DNA of 17,115 nucleotides, taken from contig JBBSOK010000060.1 in NCBI GenBank assembly GCA_038259825.1, forward strand, positions 1 to 17,115, in the 5' to 3' direction. Made by a program: the position numbers and the translations under genes. Below the pieces are notes generated by a model. The model was not told the DNA's origin, ran no database searches, and saw only the letters and a list, made by a program, of their open reading frames with translations. This document shows positions 13,136 to 17,115 of this stretch, one piece after another; position 1 is the first letter of the stretch; every line of letters begins with the position of its first letter. This DNA comes from JBBSOK01 sp038259825 (GTDB lineage Bacteria > Bacteroidota > Bacteroidia > Flavobacteriales > Flavobacteriaceae).

Positions 13136-14107
13136 TTACGTAAATCTTAGTTGCTCTGGAAAATTATATCCATTAAGAAGCTCGGTTATTTTCATTTTTC
13201 TTTTACCGGGAAGTTGAAGTTCTTTTAGTAATATACTTCCACCTTCAACAAAGATTTCGAAATTCTTTTTTGTTATACTTACGTCACCATGTTTGTGCAA
13301 ATTCGATTCTGTGCCTAGACTTAATTTCTTTTCGACTTCATATATTTTCATTTTTACTTCATTATTTTCTTCGTCTAAAAATGTTGTCCAAGCACACGGA
13401 TAAGGTGAAAGACCTCTTATAAAATTACTAATCTCACTTATATTTTTACTCCAGTCAATCTTTGTGTTTTCAGAAGTTAGTTTTTCTGCAGATTTTAGTT
13501 TAGAATCGGCTTTTGAAGGTTGCTTTTGGGTTATTACATTTCCTTCTGCAATTAAATTAACAGTTTTCAAAACTAACATTGCACCACTATTCATTAATTT
13601 GTCATGAAGGCTTTCAGCATTTTCCATTTCTGAAATGACAGACTCTGTCTGCAGAATAATAGCTCCCGTATCTATCTTTTCATCAATAAAAAAAGTGGTA
13701 ACCCCTGTTTTGGATTCGCCATTTATAATTGCCCAATTAATTGGTGCGGCACCACGATATTGAGGTAGAAGCGAAGCGTGCAGATTAAATGTTCCCATTG
13801 GCGGCATTTGCCAAACTACTTTAGGCAACATTCTAAAGGCTACAACTATTTGCAAATCTGCTTTCAAAACTTTTAGCTCTTCCAAAAAAGTTTTATTCTT
13901 CAAATTGGACGGTTGTAATACAGGGATTTTATTTTGTAAAGCATATTCCTTTACTGCACTCATTTGAAGTTTCCGACCACGACCAGCTGGTCTATCCGGT
14001 GCTGTAATTACCCCAACAATATTCTTTTTTTCCTCTACTAATTTCTGTAAAACACCAACTGCAAATTCTGGTGTTCCCATAAAAACAATTCTTACATCTT
14101 TGCTCAT
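13136..14107 (-). CDS. fmt: Methionyl-tRNA formyltransferase
   Basis: Protein of 323 residues, close to the usual length. It formylates the initiator Met-tRNA with 10-formyl-tetrahydrofolate. The N-terminal Rossmann domain begins RIVFMGTPEFAVGVL, followed by TAPDRPAGRGRKL (tRNA-contact loop region). The catalytic triad is in place: Asn108 and His110 in FNLHASLLPQYRGAAPINWAI, and Asp146 in FFIDEKIDTGAI. The C-terminal beta-barrel domain includes IRGLSPYPCAWT and ends LRFT. The gene lies 16 bases after recQ on the same strand and so is probably co-transcribed. Confidence 0.97.
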   Translation of the reverse strand: MSKDVRIVFMGTPEFAVGVLQKLVEEKKNIVGVITAPDRPAGRGRKLQMSAVKEYALQNKIPVLQPSNLKNKTFLEELKVLKADLQIVVAFRMLPKVVWQMPPMGTFNLHASLLPQYRGAAPINWAIINGESKTGVTTFFIDEKIDTGAIILQTESVISEMENAESLHDKLMNSGAMLVLKTVNLIAEGNVITQKQPSKADSKLKSAEKLTSENTKIDWSKNISEISNFIRGLSPYPCAWTTFLDEENNEVKMKIYEVEKKLSLGTESNLHKHGDVSITKKNFEIFVEGGSILLKELQLPGKRKMKITELLNGYNFPEQLRFT

Positions 14108-14123
14108 CTTGTTATTTTAAACT

Positions 14124-16019
14124 TTAGGGCGTTTTATAGTATTGATTTTTAATATTCAACTTTAATTTTTTAGCATCCAATAAATGGTGCAGCGCTTGAA
14201 TAATTCTATTTTCATTAAATTCTAATTCTGAAATAATTTCTTTTGAAGTCATTTCAACATTTTCTAAAAGATTCAATATATCCGTCGCAATCGTTTTCAA
14301 ATCAACACTAGCGCTCCTATTTGCTTTACAAACGGAACAAATGCCGCAAGGAACAGTATTTTCTTCTCCAAAATAATGAACCAATTGCAAACTTTTACAA
14401 ATCCTATCATTTGAAAGATAGTTTAAAACAGCTTCAACTTGCGTTTTTTTCTTTGAATTGATTAATTCAACTTCCTTTGAAAGTATATTTATGGTTCTAT
14501 CATCTTCCCGCGGTTGGATGAATGTTATTGAGGCATCCGTAACCCTTAAATCCATTTCAATCATTGCATCCCGTTCCAGTTTTCTGAGGACTTTTATGAT
14601 TTCGTCAATATTTTGATTTGTTTTTGAAGAAACCAATTCTAAATTTATATAAACGGGTCCTTCAAAAATACCACTATATAATCGTAATATAGTTTTGGTG
14701 ATAATTGAAGATTTCATATCCTTTTCCAGATATGATAATAATTGATTGGAAGGCACGATAAAATGCACTTTAGATTTCTGTCCAAATTCCTGTGAAAGTT
14801 TTAAAACACCTAGTCTATCTAATGTTTGTAAACCATTGTACGTTTGCAGCGTATTTAAGGAATATTGTTTACAAAAGTCTGTAAAGTTAAAACTATGCTC
14901 ACTAAACCGCCCCTCACCATACGGTATTTGAAAATAATTGTTTATGTTTTTATATAATGTTTTAAGGGTTTTTGGTGTTGCAAGGGTATCAAGAAATTGA
15001 GATTTTACTCTCAATTTATCATATTCTGAATATAATATAATAGACTCTGCATAATTGCCATCACGTCCAGCTCTTCCAGCTTCTTGGAAATAGCTTTCTA
15101 AATTTTCAGGCAATTGGGTGTGAATAACCCGCCGAACATCTGCCTTATCTATTCCCATACCAAATGCACTTGTAGCCACAATAACCTTTTCCTGTCCACG
15201 CTGCCACGTATCAAGTTTATTTCTCTTTTCAACAGCCGAAAGGCCTCCGTGGTAAAATATGCTACCAATACCCATAGTATTTAGGTGGCTACAAGTTTCA
15301 ACAGTTGTTTGCCTACTTCTTGTATATATAATAGTAGAGCCTTCGTTGGTTTTTAAAATTTGTTTTATGCTACTAAGTTTGTCGCTCGTTTCCTTAACTT
15401 GATACGAAATATTGGGTCTTACAAAACTTTTTGTAAAGACTGCTGGCATTTCTAGCTGTAATTCGTTTATTGTATCCGTTAAAACTTCAGGTGTTGCAGT
15501 TGCAGTCAAGGCAATTATTGGTACTAATGGATGCATTTCCCTAAGAAAACTAATGTTCTTGTAGGCAGGTCTAAAATCATTTCCCCATTGTGAAATACAA
15601 TGCGCTTCATCTACGGCAATTAAATTGACCGTCATTTGCCGAATACAATTTTGAACAAGTTCTTGTTGCAGCCTTTCGGGAGATATATAAAGAAATTTAT
15701 AATTACCATACATAGCATTATCCAAGATGGTATTTACCTCCTCAAAACGAAGTCCGCCGCTTAATTGAAGTGCTTTAATCCCTTTACTGCGAAGACTATT
15801 TACTTGATCGGTCATTAGTGCGACCAGTGGAGAAACTACAATACAAATGCCTTCTTTTACTAACGCTGGAATTTGAAAACAAACAGATTTTCCGCCACCT
15901 GTTGGTAGAAGTGCAACGGTATCTCTATCATTTAGAACAGAATTTATTATATCTTCCTGTAAAGCTCTAAATGACGTAAAGCCCCAATATTCAGTAAGAA
16001 TTTGAATTGGACTTTTCAC
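14124..16019 (-). CDS. recQ: ATP-dependent DNA helicase RecQ
   Basis: Protein of 631 residues. Superfamily 2 helicase motifs in order: motif 0 (WGFTSFRALQEDII), Walker A (LLPTGGGKS, Lys44), motif II DEAH (137-140) followed by the RecQ aromatic loop CISQWGNDFRPAY, motif III (ALTATA), motif IV-V (IIYTRSR, ATSAFGMGIDKADVR) and motif VI (QEAGRAGRDG). The RecQ C-terminal zinc cluster is visible in the CKSL ... PCGICSVC stretch (about 537-565). There is no clear HRDC domain; instead a short winged-helix-like end (TSKEIISELEFNENRIIQAL) follows. It unwinds 3'-5' in recombination and fork repair. It is preceded by a 9-base gap from the ATPase gene. Confidence 0.97.
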   Translation of the reverse strand: MKSPIQILTEYWGFTSFRALQEDIINSVLNDRDTVALLPTGGGKSVCFQIPALVKEGICIVVSPLVALMTDQVNSLRSKGIKALQLSGGLRFEEVNTILDNAMYGNYKFLYISPERLQQELVQNCIRQMTVNLIAVDEAHCISQWGNDFRPAYKNISFLREMHPLVPIIALTATATPEVLTDTINELQLEMPAVFTKSFVRPNISYQVKETSDKLSSIKQILKTNEGSTIIYTRSRQTTVETCSHLNTMGIGSIFYHGGLSAVEKRNKLDTWQRGQEKVIVATSAFGMGIDKADVRRVIHTQLPENLESYFQEAGRAGRDGNYAESIILYSEYDKLRVKSQFLDTLATPKTLKTLYKNINNYFQIPYGEGRFSEHSFNFTDFCKQYSLNTLQTYNGLQTLDRLGVLKLSQEFGQKSKVHFIVPSNQLLSYLEKDMKSSIITKTILRLYSGIFEGPVYINLELVSSKTNQNIDEIIKVLRKLERDAMIEMDLRVTDASITFIQPREDDRTINILSKEVELINSKKKTQVEAVLNYLSNDRICKSLQLVHYFGEENTVPCGICSVCKANRSASVDLKTIATDILNLLENVEMTSKEIISELEFNENRIIQALHHLLDAKKLKLNIKNQYYKTP

Positions 16020-16028
16020 AATTTAAAT

Positions 16029-16562
16029 TTAAATATTTTCGTTTATAAATTTAATCCGCTCATCAATATTTCCAACTGGCACTGTAATTATTTGATAACC
16101 AAATTTTTCATATTCAGTTTTTAGGAAATTGAAGATTTTTTCAGCTTCTTCAAAGCTTTCGTATCGTTCGTTATCAGTTGTATAAATTTCTTTCCAGGGC
16201 GGTAATATGAAAATAGTGTTATATCTATATTGCAGACAAAGATCAGAAAAATCAGCTGGATATCTTACATCTACATATTCCATATAGGCAGTAACATCTG
16301 GCATTCCGCGATCAAAAAAAATTGTATTGCTACCTAATTTTTCGGCTTTTTCAAATTGATTTAGCCGTCCCTTTATCAATTTATCACTAAAAAGAATAGC
16401 ATCTTTTAAAAATAATTGATCAATTCCGTCTTTTTGGGCTTCAACAATTATTTGACGGGAAATTTCGTGCATTACGGTATTTCCGTTTTGTTCCAAATGT
16501 TCAATTAATGTTGTCTTTCCAGAGCCAGGACCGCCAGTAATTACAATTCGTTTAATTTCCAA
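16029..16562 (-). CDS. P-loop ATPase (AAA_28/NadR-kinase-like)
   Basis: Protein of 177 residues. Walker A is GGPGSGKTT (residues 10-18) near the N-terminus, and IFFDRGMPD further on resembles the D-R-G substrate-site segment of small kinases. ILPPWKEIYTTDNERYESFEEA is a lid-like segment with Arg. This pattern fits the AAA_28 or NadR C-terminal-like ATPase group, whose members are often annotated as ATP-binding proteins of unknown role. It is the first gene of a three-gene minus-strand operon (ATPase, recQ, fmt) with gaps of 9 and 16 bases. The substrate is unknown. Confidence 0.88.
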   Translation of the reverse strand: MEIKRIVITGGPGSGKTTLIEHLEQNGNTVMHEISRQIIVEAQKDGIDQLFLKDAILFSDKLIKGRLNQFEKAEKLGSNTIFFDRGMPDVTAYMEYVDVRYPADFSDLCLQYRYNTIFILPPWKEIYTTDNERYESFEEAEKIFNFLKTEYEKFGYQIITVPVGNIDERIKFINENI

Positions 16563-16613
16563 AAGATTGCATTTTTATACAAAGAACGTAAATATTAATT
16601 GATGTTGAAAACC

Positions 16614-16621
16614 TATCTTTG
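16614..16621 (+). promoter_or_regulatory. -7 element (TATCTTTG) before the 16653 gene
   Basis: A perfect TAnnTTTG match lies 31 bases ahead of the ATG at 16653, in the divergent gap to the ATPase gene. No good TTG is visible at normal spacing upstream, so it is weak or activator-dependent. Confidence 0.4.
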
Positions 16622-16652
16622 TTGAAGAATATTTCAGACTGTTTAGCATTAA

Positions 16653-17115
16653 ATGAATTATAGGAAATTTTTCCAAATTGTAAGTTATCTTCAATATCCG
16701 TTAATGTTAATAGGTATTTATTTTGTAATTAAACCCTATTTGAAAGGAATTGATTTCTTAAAAAATAACCCGGATATTATTTTCGAAAACTTTAATTATA
16801 CATTGATTTTTATGGGTTTGGGAATTAGTTTTTCTACACTTCAAGATACCACCAAAACTCAGAATAACTTTTCTAAAAAAATATGGCAAAATTTTAAAAA
16901 GGGAACTTTATTTATTGGATTGATAGCATTTTTTACATTCGGAATTTTAATTTTTGGCATCTTTGGATACTTTGTTTCTCCAAATGAAAAACTTCAACAA
17001 TTATCATTTGGAACAATTGTATTTGGAATAGGATTAATCGGATTTTTAAAAGTAGCCTTGGAAGTTTTTGAAAACCACAGACTAGATAAAAATAGTCCTG
17101 AAATTAAGATTGACA
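16653..17115 (+). CDS. Membrane protein of unknown function, 5' part (cut by window end)
   Basis: ATG 16653 opens a frame that runs to the right edge without a stop (154 codons). The start MNYRKFFQIVSYLQYPLML is followed by four predicted membrane helices near residues 11-27, 49-62, 86-110 and 120-140. There are no catalytic motifs. It resembles small hydrophobic proteins of flavobacteria with no assigned role. It is transcribed away from the ATPase gene, which begins 90 bases to the left. Confidence 0.82.
   Translation, partial: MNYRKFFQIVSYLQYPLMLIGIYFVIKPYLKGIDFLKNNPDIIFENFNYTLIFMGLGISFSTLQDTTKTQNNFSKKIWQNFKKGTLFIGLIAFFTFGILIFGIFGYFVSPNEKLQQLSFGTIVFGIGLIGFLKVALEVFENHRLDKNSPEIKID

Overview
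The window looks like chromosomal DNA of a flavobacterium (Bacteroidota, probably Flavobacteriaceae). The grounds are low GC, Bacteroidota-type -7 elements (TAnnTTTG), little sign of Shine-Dalgarno sites, protein sequences of flavobacterial type, and a cbb3 oxidase accessory cluster of the order usual in that group. No phage, insertion sequence, CRISPR array or RNA gene was found.

Layout. (1) Positions 1-3451, plus strand: the end of a cbb3 cytochrome oxidase cluster. It holds the C-terminus of CcoP, CcoG, CcoH/FixH, a TauE/SafE-like membrane protein with an HCVGMCGP motif, and an unannotated 54-residue membrane protein. Two intergenic gaps here carry degenerate 7-bp-phased repeats that run up to TTG start codons. 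(2) Positions 3679-5414, minus strand: an MsbA-type ABC exporter with its own promoter, broken by one missing base between its two halves. (3) Positions 5768-10464, plus strand: a sulfane-sulfur (persulfide) handling region. It holds a Crp/Fnr-family regulator with a cysteine cluster, a TauE/SafE exporter, an exported Dps-like ferritin, a CstB-like persulfide dioxygenase/rhodanese, and a pair of YeeE/YedE half-transporters. (4) Positions 10654-11979, plus strand: a START-like protein and a class IV aminotransferase. (5) Positions 11976-16562, minus strand: YqgE/AlgH, HU, Fmt, RecQ and a P-loop ATPase, with the last three in one tight operon. (6) Positions 16653-17115, plus strand: the start of a membrane protein cut by the window edge.

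How the parts fit. The most informative signal is a pair of near-identical 17-bp palindromic operators (CTGTAACATCWGTYACC). One lies before the TauE exporter and one before the YeeE/YedE pair. In both, the operator centre is exactly 29.5 bp upstream of the first base of the -7 element, the geometry expected of a class II Crp/Fnr activator. The obvious candidate activator is the cysteine-bearing Crp/Fnr protein encoded just upstream. The proposal is a compact sulfane-sulfur-responsive regulon next to genes for a haem-copper oxidase, a target of sulfide poisoning. The protein families and the operator match are directly visible; the inducer and the physiological role are inferred.
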